This document shows, in pieces, positions 41,272 to 51,071 of a DNA stretch of 64,000 nucleotides. The notes beneath the pieces are model-generated. The model did no database searches, had not been told where the DNA came from, and saw only the letters and a list, made by a program, of their open reading frames with translations. A program made the position numbers and the translations under genes. This DNA is from Mycosarcoma maydis (taxonomy: Eukaryota > Basidiomycota > Ustilaginomycetes > Ustilaginales): positions 186,001 to 250,000 of the forward strand of contig NC_026483.1 in the NCBI RefSeq assembly GCF_000328475.2, in the 5' to 3' direction. The stretch's first letter is position 1, and every line of letters begins with the position of its first letter.

Positions 41272-43088
41272 CGCGCATGGTTGAGTCCTCTCTGTGCAGA
41301 CTGGATATTTTTACGTCCTTCCACGAAAAAATGCGTTGTGTTTGATGAACATGATGCGCTGTATTTTACATTTGGCAACCGACCCATACTTATGCACAAC
41401 AGGGGACTGCGGATGGAATTAGGAAGGTGCACTTCTTTGATCGTTGGTCTGTGTGTCATACACATCAGAAGCTTTGTGAGTTCGGAAACGATAGAGATCG
41501 CTTGGAGGAGAATGCTGTTACGGACCGGCGATCTGAGCAGGGGCATCAGCGAGTGTGTCTTCCACCAGGGTCTACTTTCGAACGAGGGTTCTTAGATTGA
41601 TTTGACAAAAATGCACCGCTCGCTGGCTGGCTGACAGTTATCCATGTTCCTGACAGCTTTGCAAGCTTCATCAAGGGCGGGCGCCATGAGAGAACAGCAG
41701 ACTGGATCTGTGGGGAGCCGCATTCGTGATTCACGATTGTGGAGTTTCACCCCGCGGAGGGAGATGCTGAAGAGTGGGGAAGCCGGACCGCACTCACGAC
41801 TCGCACCTCGAACAAGAAACATGAGCTACACGGTAACACGGAAAAGGGTGAATCTTGTTAGACTTCCACTCATGTAAGCGAAAACAGAAATCGTGAATTG
41901 AGAAAACACAAAGAAAAAGTCGTGAGTGACTCTGTGACTGTGCTGTTGCCGCGCATCCTTTGATCCCGCATTATCGATCGATGAGGCGGCATCATTATGC
42001 ATGACTTGGAACCCGCCAGGATCGCCGGACCGGTGCAAAGACTCTCCCATTCTTTGAGTTTTGTTCAGAGGGAGTCATCAATACTTTGGAGTGCTTGAGC
42101 CCGTGCCTCAAGAAAGAGCTTCGCAGATGGCTCGTAAATGATAGTCAAAAGCGGTAGAGGCAGAGAGAACCTAGATGGGCGATAATCAGGCTTCATGGGA
42201 ATCTCTCAAGGCATGCAGCATTATCTAGAGAGGCGCGGCGCGAGTCCGGACATCTCTCGGACAAGTTTCCATGAGATTTCGTGTATCAGAGAGAGGGAGA
42301 ATCTGGTGTAGATGGACGATATCTTGCTTCTGACTGATACGTCTGATAGAAGATAATCTCGCATGGTCGGGACTAAAGTTAGTTTGAGAACGCCGCGAAA
42401 GCATCGTTGTAGAGTCTGGTTCTCATTTCTATTTGATGTTCCGGACCTGTTTCTTCTTGATCGCGCACAGCCGATTTGGTGTGAGAAGCTGTCAGTTGTT
42501 GCGAATGTGTGGGTGGTATGCGCTGTGCGGTTCACACGGTTCACGGTTCACGGTTCAGGACAGAAGAGTGTAGAATTTTGCATTTTGCGATCGGCTGGAT
42601 AAGATTCTCCAAAGATGATTCCAATCGCAGCCAACCCTCTTTCTTGCCACCTTTTTCAGAAAATCGATCTAGGCGGACAGCCCTGGTCGAAAATCAGAAA
42701 ATAGCGCAGTTCGCCCGTGTCCGTGCGCAAAGAAAGCTAGCCGGCTGATCACTGACTGTTGCTCATCTCCACCTGCCTGGTTAACAGAAACTGCACACAG
42801 GCGCAAAATAGGCCGTTGGTCAGCTCGCCTCTTCGGATCGCTTTCTTCTGAGCAGTCGAGCGTTGGTCCCAACACTGCGTACACCCTCTCCAGTCTCGTG
42901 CGTCTCTCTCGTTGACTGCAGATCTGCACCCTCGCACCTATCTTTCTGCCATCCAAAGCTTGCTTTCTCTCTTAAACCATCATCCCTCCTCTCCATTCTT
43001 TGCCCTTTGCTCTTCAGCACTTGCAAGGATTCTCTCTACAGCCCGGACCCGAATATCCTCACTTGCCGCCCAGCTTACTACACGTAAC
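41272..43088. other. Intergenic: SCAP-like 3' flank and GND1 promoter
   Basis: About 1.8 kb. Single heptamer copies at 41724-41741 and 41888, and a CACGGTT variant cluster at 42531-42560. A strongly pyrimidine-rich tract at 42880-43020 precedes the GND1 start, typical of highly expressed fungal genes. No gene supported. Confidence 0.6.
42531..42560. repeat. Heptamer variant cluster (TTCACGG)
   Basis: TTCACACGG followed by TTCACGG twice and TTCAGGA. It is the same 7-bp register with a G in the last position. Confidence 0.75.
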
Positions 43089-45093
43089 ATGTCGTCCCAA
43101 GCTGTGTAAGTGATTAGTCTTGTTTGCTTAACTCCGGACCATGACGGGTGCATCTACCTCTCGTCATCGCATCGCAGTCTATACTTTCTCGGGATGCTGA
43201 CTCGACCTTGTTCCTTCGGTGATTCCTCTGTTACCGCCGATGATTTCTGTTGCTTGTTGCAGTGCCGATATCGGCCTCATCGGCCTTGCCGTCATGGGTC
43301 AGAACCTGATCCTCAACATGAACGGTACGTTTGTGACATTGGCTGTGAAACGAGCGAGCTGCACATGCTGGCATTCTGGAATGCTGTCGCTCTTGCTAGA
43401 GAATGACGTGTCTTAACCGTCCCTTCTCCTTCGCTTTTCTTCTCTCAATTTACAGACAAGGGCTTCACCGTCTGCGCCTACAACCGTACCACCAGCAAGG
43501 TGGACGACTTCCTCGCCAACGAGGCTAAGGGTAAGTTTGAAAAGCGAGCATTGCCGCAAAGCATTTCGTAGCTTCTGCTGCAAAGCTCGAGGATCGCATG
43601 ATCCCAACTTGGAAAGACGCTCGAATCTGCTTTCTGACGGTTTTGCTTCCCCTTTACTCATCTGAACGCCCACTTCGGCCCCCATTCATCTTGATCTACC
43701 AATCTCCGCCTATTTTCCCTGTCCGACTCTTGGCTCGGCTGGATCTGGAAATTTTTTCCATGCCACAGGCACCAACGTCGTTGGCGCCAAGTCGATCGAG
43801 GAATTCGTTGCCAAGCTTAAGCGCCCTCGCAAGATGATTCTCCTCGTCAAGGCCGGTCCCGCCGTCGACGCTTTCATTGAGCAGCTCCTCCCCCACCTCG
43901 AGCAGGGTGACATTGTCATTGACGGTGGTAACTCGCACTACCCCGACTCGATCCGCCGCTGCAAGGAGCTCGAGGCCAAGGGAATCCTCTTTGTCGGCTC
44001 CGGTGTATCCGGTGGTGAGGAGGGTGCGCGTCACGGCCCTTCGCTCATGCCCGGTGGTTCGGATGCTGCATGGCCCCACATCAAGGAGATTTTCCAGAAG
44101 ACCGCTGCTCAGTCGGATGGCGAGCCATGCTGTGACTGGGTCGGCCAAACCGGTGCCGGCCACTACGTCAAGATGGTCCACAACGGTATCGAGTACGGCG
44201 ATATGCAGCTCATCTGCGAGGCCTACGACATCCTTAAGCACGGCCTTGGTCTCAAGGAGGGCGAGATTGGTGACATTTTCACCAAGTGGAACACTGGTGT
44301 CCTCGACTCGTTCCTCATCGAGATCACCCGTGACATTCTCAAGTACAACGACGAGGATGGCGCCCCTCTGCTCACCAAGATCATGGACTCGGCCGGACAG
44401 AAGGGTACCGGTAAGTGGACCGCCATCAACGCGCTCGACCTCGGCCAGCCCGTCACCCTCATCGGCGAGGCCGTCTTTGCCCGATGCCTTTCGTCGCTCA
44501 AGGGCGAGCGTACTCGTGCCTCCAAGATCCTCGGCGGTCCCCAGATCAAGCCCTTCGAGGGTAACAAGGAGCAGTTCATCGCCGACCTCGAGCAGGCTCT
44601 ATACGCTTCCAAGATTGTCTCGTACGCCCAAGGCTTCATGTTGATGCGCGAGGCCGCCAAGGAGTACGACTGGAAGCTCAACAACCCCTCGATCGCGCTC
44701 ATGTGGCGTGGTGGTTGCATCATCCGATCCGTCTTCCTCAAGGACATCACTGCGGCCTTCCGCAAGAACCCCGAGCTGGAGAACTTGCTCTTCGACGACT
44801 TCTTCAACAAGGCTATCCACAATGCTCAGGAGGGCTGGCGCCGCGTGGTCGCCCAGGCCATCCTGTGGGGTATCCCCACCCCGGCCTTCTCGACCGCCCT
44901 TGCCTTCTTTGACGGCTACCGTCGCGAGCTGCTCCCCGCCAACCTGCTGCAGGCCCAGCGTGACTACTTTGGTGCTCACACCTTCCGTGTTCTGCCCCAG
45001 TTCGCCAGCGAAAAGCTTCCCGAGGGCCAGGACATCCACATCAACTGGACAGGCCGTGGTGGTAACGTCTCGGCTTCCACCTACCAGGCATAA
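43089..45093 (+). CDS. GND1: 6-phosphogluconate dehydrogenase, decarboxylating
   Basis: Catalyses the NADP+-dependent conversion of 6-phosphogluconate to ribulose 5-phosphate in the pentose phosphate pathway, a main source of cytosolic NADPH. Four exons, 43089-43105, 43263-43324, 43456-43530 and 43769-45093, all with GT..AG introns and matching phases, give 492 residues (yeast Gnd1 is 489). The joined N terminus reads ADIGLIGLAVMGQNL, the NADP-binding Rossmann loop, continuing to NRTTSKVDDF. Further blocks are VKAGPAVD, GSGVSGGEEGARHGPS (substrate loop), the active-site Lys in KMVHNGIEYGDMQ, and the C-terminal NWTGRGGN. The last exon has strong C-ending codon bias, as expected for an abundant enzyme. 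The first exon is only 17 bp, and intron 1 is 157 bp. Confidence 0.97.
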
Positions 45094-45417
45094 GCTGTCG
45101 ATCTGGCGCCGTGGGAGCACGCGACGGCCTCGTCGCCTTTCAAGGTTTTTGCCTGACCCCGAGTGGCCTGCTCGATTGTACTGCTATCTAAAATCTCTTA
45201 TGATCCGACTCTCTCTTTTGAATATGAACTCATAACGATCCAGCCCGTCTTTCTTACCGTTTGTGAGCCGTCGCTTGAAACAATCGCAACTGCACTGACC
45301 GACAAACCGCAAATTTCTCTGTGGCTCTTTATTCACACTGACGACTGATAAGGTGATAAGATCGCTGGCTCCTGCTCAGTCCGAAGGACCAAAAAGCGAG
45401 ACAAAAATTGAAAACAG

Positions 45418-45422
45418 AAAAA
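45418..45422 (-). terminator. Pol III terminator T-run after tRNA-Val
   Basis: Five T residues on the minus strand, 12 bases beyond the tRNA 3' end, the usual Pol III stop signal. Confidence 0.6.
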
Positions 45423-45434
45423 TCACATCTCGGT

Positions 45435-45523
45435 TGCTGCTTACAGGGATCGAACCTGTGACCAATACCGTATTACAATGTACGATTGTAAAGGTACTAC
45501 TCTAACCACTGAGCTAAAGCAGC
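45435..45523 (-). tRNA. tRNA-Val(UAC) with a 16-base intron
   Basis: The minus strand folds as a full cloverleaf: acceptor GCTGCTT with AAGCAGC, D stem GCTC/GAGT, anticodon stem GTACC with GGTAT, variable loop TGGTC, T arm ACAGGTTCGATCCCTGT, discriminator A. The anticodon loop is TTTACA plus C with a 16-base intron between positions 37 and 38, where eukaryotic nuclear tRNA introns sit. The intron contains TTGTAA, which can pair with the anticodon. Without the intron the RNA is 73 bases. The alternative stem register would give an anticodon reading a stop codon and misplaces base 26, so UAC is preferred. A and B boxes (TAGCTCAGTGG, GGTTCGATCCC) are intact. Confidence 0.92.
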
Positions 45524-46135
45524 GCTGGGTAATCGGTTGCATCTATATTGCATAAAAACCCGTTTGAATTCTGGGTTACATTCGTGACCAGCTGACAAGG
45601 ATTCTACCAGCTGGGGACATTCATGGCAGTGCTAAGCGGTGCTGATCGCTGTTGCCAGACGTGAGCGACATGAGTCGTGTGAATCCAACGTGAATGACAA
45701 TCAGTTTCAGATTTGCATTTTGCTGAAGGCGGCACAGCCTCGCACGGCCCCCTTTTCCGCAGGCTGTGCCAGATTGCACCTAAAATTCTTCGCGCACCAT
45801 CAAAGCGCGCCAAGCCTTTTGCTAAGCTGTCAAAGCTCACGAGGTGCCAGCTCGGACTTCTGCTCAATCTTCTTTGTGAGTCACGAGTCTGTGTGATGCG
45901 CAAGATAATCGTGAATCGTGAATGAGACCGCGCCCAACTCACGACTCGTGACTGCGCCACACGTGTTCACACAGCTGGTAAAAGGGCGTGGGGCTGGATC
46001 AGAATCATAACTCTCGTGCAAAGCTGCATGCCGATTCGTGATTCGTGATTCGTGCACGACATCCTGAAAGAAACCACATTCAAGCGCTTTCATTCCCGAT
46101 TTCGCACGACTAACTCTACGCGCATCTTGTTCTGA
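45524..46135. other. Intergenic upstream of the Het-C gene
   Basis: About 610 bp. Heptamer copies at 45909-45922 (two TCGTGAA) and 46035-46055 (three TTCGTGA/C). The Het-C promoter should lie here. Confidence 0.6.
46035..46055. repeat. Three-unit heptamer cluster (TTCGTGA)
   Basis: TTCGTGA, TTCGTGA, TTCGTGC in a row, about 80 bp before the Het-C start codon. Confidence 0.8.
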
Positions 46136-49100
46136 ATGACCGACCAAGCTTTGAAAGAACGTCTTCGCTTGCTCAGAGAGACTTCAAAAGCTCCTTCTAT
46201 TTCCGCCCCAACAAGAACCCAATTCGAATCCACACCCATTCCTGCCAAAGCTCGTGGACCTCGCCTCCCGTACACAGACAAGCAAGTTGATACCGACCAA
46301 CACTTGTTCGAAAGGTTTCGCAAGCTTCAATCTTCCAGCGCATCACTACCCACACCGCCGCAGTCGAAGACGCCGTTGCGCAACGCCGCTTCAAACTCTT
46401 CGCAAACACAATCACGCGACCAACAGGACGAGATCGACGCTCTCATCAAATCCACACAGCATCAGCTGAACGTCGAGCGATCCACTTTCCCAGACGCTTT
46501 CAGCTCGTACAACGCTAGCTCCGACTACCTGACGGACTCGGACGCAGAAGACGTCAACGACCTCGCAAAAGACGCTGAAGAGATCGTCAACGCTGTTCGT
46601 GACGAGCTTGCGCTTGAATCGAGATTTTCTCTGAGCGCATCCCAGCTCAACCCGACCTCTTCAGATCTCCATTCCAACTCTCTCGAAGAAGAGCAACCCA
46701 CCATGGTCCGCTCCAATCCAGAGATCGAACAAGCCCTCGCGGATGCCTCTCGTGACAGCGATCTGTTCAGTGGTAACGATGTCTCCATCGAATCGGCTCG
46801 AGCTGCGGGTCCCGCAAGCTCCAACAAGGCTCCTCGTCGCAACTGGCTCGGCGGACGCTTCTTCTTTGTCGTCATGCTGAGCATGCTCATTATCGCACTC
46901 TCCTCAGTTCCAGGTGCCTACGCTTTCGGTGCCGGCAATATTCCCTCATTTGCCTACATGGAAGGCAAGGCTTTCCGCCATGGAGACATCGAAGACATTC
47001 TCGAGGAGCTTTTTAAGAAGGCCGGTGGCTCACTCTTCGGTTCCAGCAAGTTCAGCGGTCTCGACATCAAGCGCACTTACTTTGGCAATTGGCTACGCGA
47101 TTACAGTCAGGCCATGGACGTTGCTGCCCTGCAAAAGATGTCCAAGCAGGCCATTCTTAACCTTGTCATGGTGCTTGGTTTCTTGGCTCACGGCTACGCC
47201 ACCGCTGAATTCCAGGTCACCGACGAAAGGCTCGGCGTTTACTTGCCCGAAGAGCATCTCGACAATCCAAAGGGCTACGCTGACGGCAAGGACGCTCGTG
47301 AATATGACCCACGTCTTCGCGAGCCGATCGACCCGCAGGAGCTCGAGATTGATCCGCGCTCTGGTATGAAGAACTACTTGGCCAACGAGAATGGTCGATG
47401 GCGTACCGGCTCGGGTCTGGTCCGTCGCACGCTGACCCAAGTCATCGAGATGGGTCGTCGCGCACGTGAAAGTGGAAGGGACGCGGACCTGTACGAGGCC
47501 TACCGTCTGCTTGGTCAGGCACTTCACACGCTCGAGGACTTCCCCGCTCACAGCAACTGGACCGAGCTTGCTCTTCACCGCCTTGGTCACCACAATGTCT
47601 TCCTGCATGTGGGCGACAATGTTAAAGTGCGCGCTCCTGACGGTACCCAGATCGCCCCAATTGTTACGGGAACATTTGGCAGCGCCGACTTTATCCATTC
47701 GCTGCTCGGCGAAGCTCAGGATCACCTGTCAGAAGCTTCGATCTCGGACTTGAACAAGGCCATGGACGACGCTAAACGACAGTCGAGCGGGGACAATCGC
47801 AGCCCAGTTCAGAGCCTACTCGGCATGCTCGCCAAGGTGCCCGGTGGAGGCGGAAGCAACGTCTCGCGCGATCTTGAGGACGTTTCCCGTGGACCGGTCT
47901 CTGACCCTGCCAACATGTCGCCGCAAGAGATGTACGCCAACCTCTGGAAGATCCTCGAGCTGCGCGACCGTATTGTGAAGGGTATTGAAGGCACGATTGA
48001 GAAGATTCCTGGTCTCAGCTCCCTCATCGAGAAATTGTTCAATGAACTCAACATCTTCGTCTTTACCCTCATCGAGCCTTACGCCAAGCCTATCATGCAA
48101 CAGGGCATGAACGCGCTCAAGCTCGGTTCCGGAGCGGTCATCAACAAGCAGGAGCAATTCGAAGTGTTTGACAACCCCAACGCATCCGATCCCACCCACT
48201 CGATGTTGAGCAAGGATCACTTTGGACTCATCCTTAACGAGGTAGCTGGCAACGTGGCTAAGATTATTGTTCGCAACACGGTGACAAGAATTGTCAAGGC
48301 ATGGGATGATCGCAGTATGGATCCCGCTCGTGTCGCCGACGAATGTCTGGCGCCCATGGTCCATCCTTACTGGATTGGCAACGATGCGGCGCCTGTGCAG
48401 AAGGAGATGATGGAATATGTCGCCGGCTGGGCCAGGAACCACTCTACTGAGATCGGCCGCTTGAGCAAGCAGAGTGTGCGGAACCACACCAACACGCGCT
48501 CTGGAAAAGCTGAACCACACACGCACGGAAACGACCAACCGAACATGGGCTCTTTCATGGGTGGCGCCAACAGTCAGGCTGCGCACAGCTTCCAGAGCAG
48601 TCACAACTACGGAGCCAACAGCGGTGGTGGTTCGGGAGGCAACAGTATCGGATCGCAGATGGCTGGCTCCGTCTCAAACTACATGTCGAACCAAGTGCAC
48701 GGCTTTGTGGGCAGTCACGTTCCTGGCGGAAACAAGATTTTCCGAGAGCTGCCTGAAGGAGAGGCAGGTCGAGAGTTCGGTTCTGGTGATGGACGTCGAA
48801 ACGACGACAATGAGTCGACGTCTGGCTACAGGCCATCGTTCCCTCAAGCCGAGCCTACGGGCCACAGTGGTGGGTACGGCAGCCAAGGTGGTGGATTTGC
48901 TCCCCCCGGTGGCCCTCCTCCCGGGTCAGGCGGTTACGGTGACGGATACGGCCAGCCCGAGCACGGTCAGGGTGGCTACAACCAGGGCTACAACCAGGGC
49001 TACAACCAGCCACCACAGGGTTACGGCCAGCCGCCGCAGCAATACCCTCCACCTGGAGGCTACGGTCAGAGTGGATATGGTCAAGGTGGCTACAATCAGG

Positions 49101-49141
49101 GTGGCGGCGGCTATGGTGGTGGTTATGGCGGGGGCTACTGA
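46136..49141 (+). CDS. het-C: Het-C family protein with an N-terminal MIM1-bearing extension
   Basis: One uninterrupted frame of 1001 residues. From about residue 241 a hydrophobic stretch ending in SVPGAYA leads into FGAGNIPS and FRHGDIEDIL, then TYFGNWLRDYSQAMDV and LGQALHTLEDFPAHSNWTEL, the core of the Het-C (heterokaryon incompatibility C) family. The C terminus is a Gly/Tyr/Gln-rich repeat tail (GGYNQGYNQGYNQ and similar), also usual for Het-C. The first 240 residues are acidic, disordered and not part of Het-C; they hold DQALKERLRLLR (3-14), an exact match to the MIM1 consensus for Vps4 MIT domains, and DQHLFERFRKLQ (54-65), a near match. ATG codons at residue 190 (CCACCATGG context) and 247 (which would start a clean signal peptide) are alternative starts. 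Whether the extension is one protein or an adjoining gene run together is open. Confidence 0.85.
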   Translation: MTDQALKERLRLLRETSKAPSISAPTRTQFESTPIPAKARGPRLPYTDKQVDTDQHLFERFRKLQSSSASLPTPPQSKTPLRNAASNSSQTQSRDQQDEIDALIKSTQHQLNVERSTFPDAFSSYNASSDYLTDSDAEDVNDLAKDAEEIVNAVRDELALESRFSLSASQLNPTSSDLHSNSLEEEQPTMVRSNPEIEQALADASRDSDLFSGNDVSIESARAAGPASSNKAPRRNWLGGRFFFVVMLSMLIIALSSVPGAYAFGAGNIPSFAYMEGKAFRHGDIEDILEELFKKAGGSLFGSSKFSGLDIKRTYFGNWLRDYSQAMDVAALQKMSKQAILNLVMVLGFLAHGYATAEFQVTDERLGVYLPEEHLDNPKGYADGKDAREYDPRLREPIDPQELEIDPRSGMKNYLANENGRWRTGSGLVRRTLTQVIEMGRRARESGRDADLYEAYRLLGQALHTLEDFPAHSNWTELALHRLGHHNVFLHVGDNVKVRAPDGTQIAPIVTGTFGSADFIHSLLGEAQDHLSEASISDLNKAMDDAKRQSSGDNRSPVQSLLGMLAKVPGGGGSNVSRDLEDVSRGPVSDPANMSPQEMYANLWKILELRDRIVKGIEGTIEKIPGLSSLIEKLFNELNIFVFTLIEPYAKPIMQQGMNALKLGSGAVINKQEQFEVFDNPNASDPTHSMLSKDHFGLILNEVAGNVAKIIVRNTVTRIVKAWDDRSMDPARVADECLAPMVHPYWIGNDAAPVQKEMMEYVAGWARNHSTEIGRLSKQSVRNHTNTRSGKAEPHTHGNDQPNMGSFMGGANSQAAHSFQSSHNYGANSGGGSGGNSIGSQMAGSVSNYMSNQVHGFVGSHVPGGNKIFRELPEGEAGREFGSGDGRRNDDNESTSGYRPSFPQAEPTGHSGGYGSQGGGFAPPGGPPPGSGGYGDGYGQPEHGQGGYNQGYNQGYNQPPQGYGQPPQQYPPPGGYGQSGYGQGGYNQGGGGYGGGYGGGY

Positions 49142-49508
49142 GCCAAGCTCACCTTTCTTCTTGTTCAGTACTTCTGATGTAAATTGTAAGTTAAAGGGGG
49201 GAAATATCAATTCAGAACCGTTCCTCAACCCATTGACGGCTCGTGTTGACCAAGACAGATGCGTGAACCGTGTGCCAAGCATGATTTTGGCTGAGAGATG
49301 CCAATTCGTGAGGGGAAAGTAGAGCTGGTTGCGTATTCGGTCGCAACCGTTGTTCCTCTGTAGCACTAGACGCACTGCTGGGATTACACGCCGATCCCTG
49401 ACGCTGTCTAGCGCAGGATCTCACGCGCACACGCGAACAACCGATTCTGGACGGTACCAATCACGAACGCAAATCTCATTCGTGAAAAAGACTACATGGC
49501 CATCTCGC
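49142..49508. other. Convergent intergenic between Het-C and RPA2
   Basis: About 370 bp of shared 3' flank. Isolated CGTGA words (near 49307 and 49480). Nothing else seen. Confidence 0.6.
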
Positions 49509-50679
49509 CTACGCAGTGGGCAGCACATGATTGTCATCAGCCGCAGTATACAGATACCCATCCGAACTCAGGTCCTCCACGGCACTCTTGACGTCATTCA
49601 CATCTACGCCGTTCAGCAACCTAGCAATGAGGCTGACGTGGACGCCATCCGGGTGGTTCTGCGATTCGCGCGTAACGATGCTCATGATCTGTTGTGGCAG
49701 TTCGCCGAGGTTCTTGTACAGATCGTTGACGTCTTGCTTTTTGCTTCCCGAATAGGCGTTCATGTCATTGCTCTCCAAGCCTCCGGCTTGGTTGAATAGC
49801 GCAGTGGAAGTGGCGCCCTTGAGCGCAGATGCTGTAGGACCACGTGTCGCCTGAAGGTGCGCGTGGACTGCTTCGAGTCGGTGAAACATGACTTCGTTGT
49901 AGTCGATCACGGGTCGCATGTGACCAGACGAGATGGAACGTCGGTTTTGGAATGACTTGAGCGTACCGAGCACTCGTACATAGACGTTGTTGCTGTGATG
50001 TGCAAAAACCGGAATGAAGAGGTTCAGTCAGCATCGCTCGACAGTGGTCCATTCCTCAAGTTGGCAGCAGAACGACCTTCTGGCGCGTGCGCAACCTAGA
50101 ACTTACCGAATTTCGGACGCCTTGGAGCTATCATCACTAGAGCTGTCGAGCCACTGACGCACTTCGATCTGTCCAGTTCCATCTTCGACGCTATATGCAA
50201 CGTTGGTAGCGTTCCTCGAGATGTTTCTGACCACAGCGACAAAGGTCAATTGACCCAGCTCGGCACCATCAAGAATGAACTCGGCGTCTGGGTGCGGCTG
50301 CTCAGCGTTGAGGATCTGCCTGATAGTGACGGGTCGGAGCGTGTTGTTGCCTGCTTTCTTTCCGCTTGGCGAGTCGTTCTGACTTCCGTTGGCCAAGAAG
50401 CCGCCTCCGCTCGCGCCTCCTCCTGTTGAATAGTTCTGAGCGTATGGGTTGCTCTCTCCTCCAAAGCCTGTTCGTAAGACAAGATTGGTTGTGTTGAATG
50501 CAAAGGTTCGAGCCGATTGTCAAAGTACAAAGCGAAAGCACACATGTTTCAAACGTAGACTCGTTGTCAGAAAATGCTTCAAGTTGCATCCATCCCCATA
50601 ACCAGCGCTCAAGCCTCTTGTTGGCTCATTTCAACAACACTGAGAGCGAGTCTGGCGTCGACTTACCGTTGTTGAACAT
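49509..50679 (-). CDS. RFA2: Replication protein A subunit 2 (RPA32)
   Basis: The middle subunit of the single-strand DNA-binding heterotrimer used in replication, repair and recombination. Exons 50679-50667 (13 bp), 50467-50107 and 49992-49509 with GTAAGT donors and CAG acceptors give 285 residues. The N terminus MFNNGFGGESNPYAQ begins a Gly/Ser-rich phosphorylation region, then KAGNNTLRPVTIRQIL opens the OB fold (about 45-170): FILDGAELGQLTFVAVVRN, VAYSVEDGTGQIEVRQW and, over the second splice, NNVYVRVLGTLKSF. The C terminus (about 215-285) is a winged helix (GVHVSLIARLL, VEDLSSDGYLYTAADD) that binds repair partners. Lengths and order match yeast Rfa2. It is divergent from the EFM3-like gene with a 392-bp shared promoter. 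Confidence 0.95.
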
Positions 50680-51071
50680 TTTGAAGGATTGATCTGATGC
50701 CGTTTGAGCTGGAATGGTTTGAACAACCAATAATGAACGGTGTGGATGAAGATGTGAATCACGAATCGTGAATGTGCCTGGAAGAGGTACGCGCCACGAC
50801 TGAGCTTTCTGACAGATTTCAACGTGTTGCACGTTGCACCGTGTTGGTCGTTGGCCACCAGACACGCGACTTTGCAATTTACGCGTCAAGTGTGTGCACC
50901 TTTTTTTGCCCAGCTAAGTCAATCACGAATCGTGAATTTTTCGTGCGTAAACTTCTTGCACCAACTCTTCTTTGCTGGTGACGTATCTCCTATCACGAAT
51001 GGCCCTTGCCTGCAAGCCAGCCTTCATCTGTCGCTTGCCGCAGTTGCACTACCTGAATCGCTAGGCTTGCC
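50680..51071. promoter_or_regulatory. Shared divergent promoter of RPA2 and the EFM3-like gene
   Basis: This 392-bp space separates two start codons on opposite strands. It contains the MluI-type word ACGCGT at 50881-50886 and ACGCGA at about 50864, and two identical 17-mers AATCACGAATCGTGAAT at 50757-50773 and 50921-50937. Confidence 0.55.
50881..50886. promoter_or_regulatory. Candidate MluI cell-cycle box (ACGCGT)
   Basis: ACGCGT is the core bound by the MBF (Mbp1-Swi6) regulator of G1/S genes in yeasts, and replication genes including RPA subunits are usual targets. It lies about 200 bp upstream of the RPA2 start. The word is only 6 bp, so chance occurrence cannot be excluded. Confidence 0.4.
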
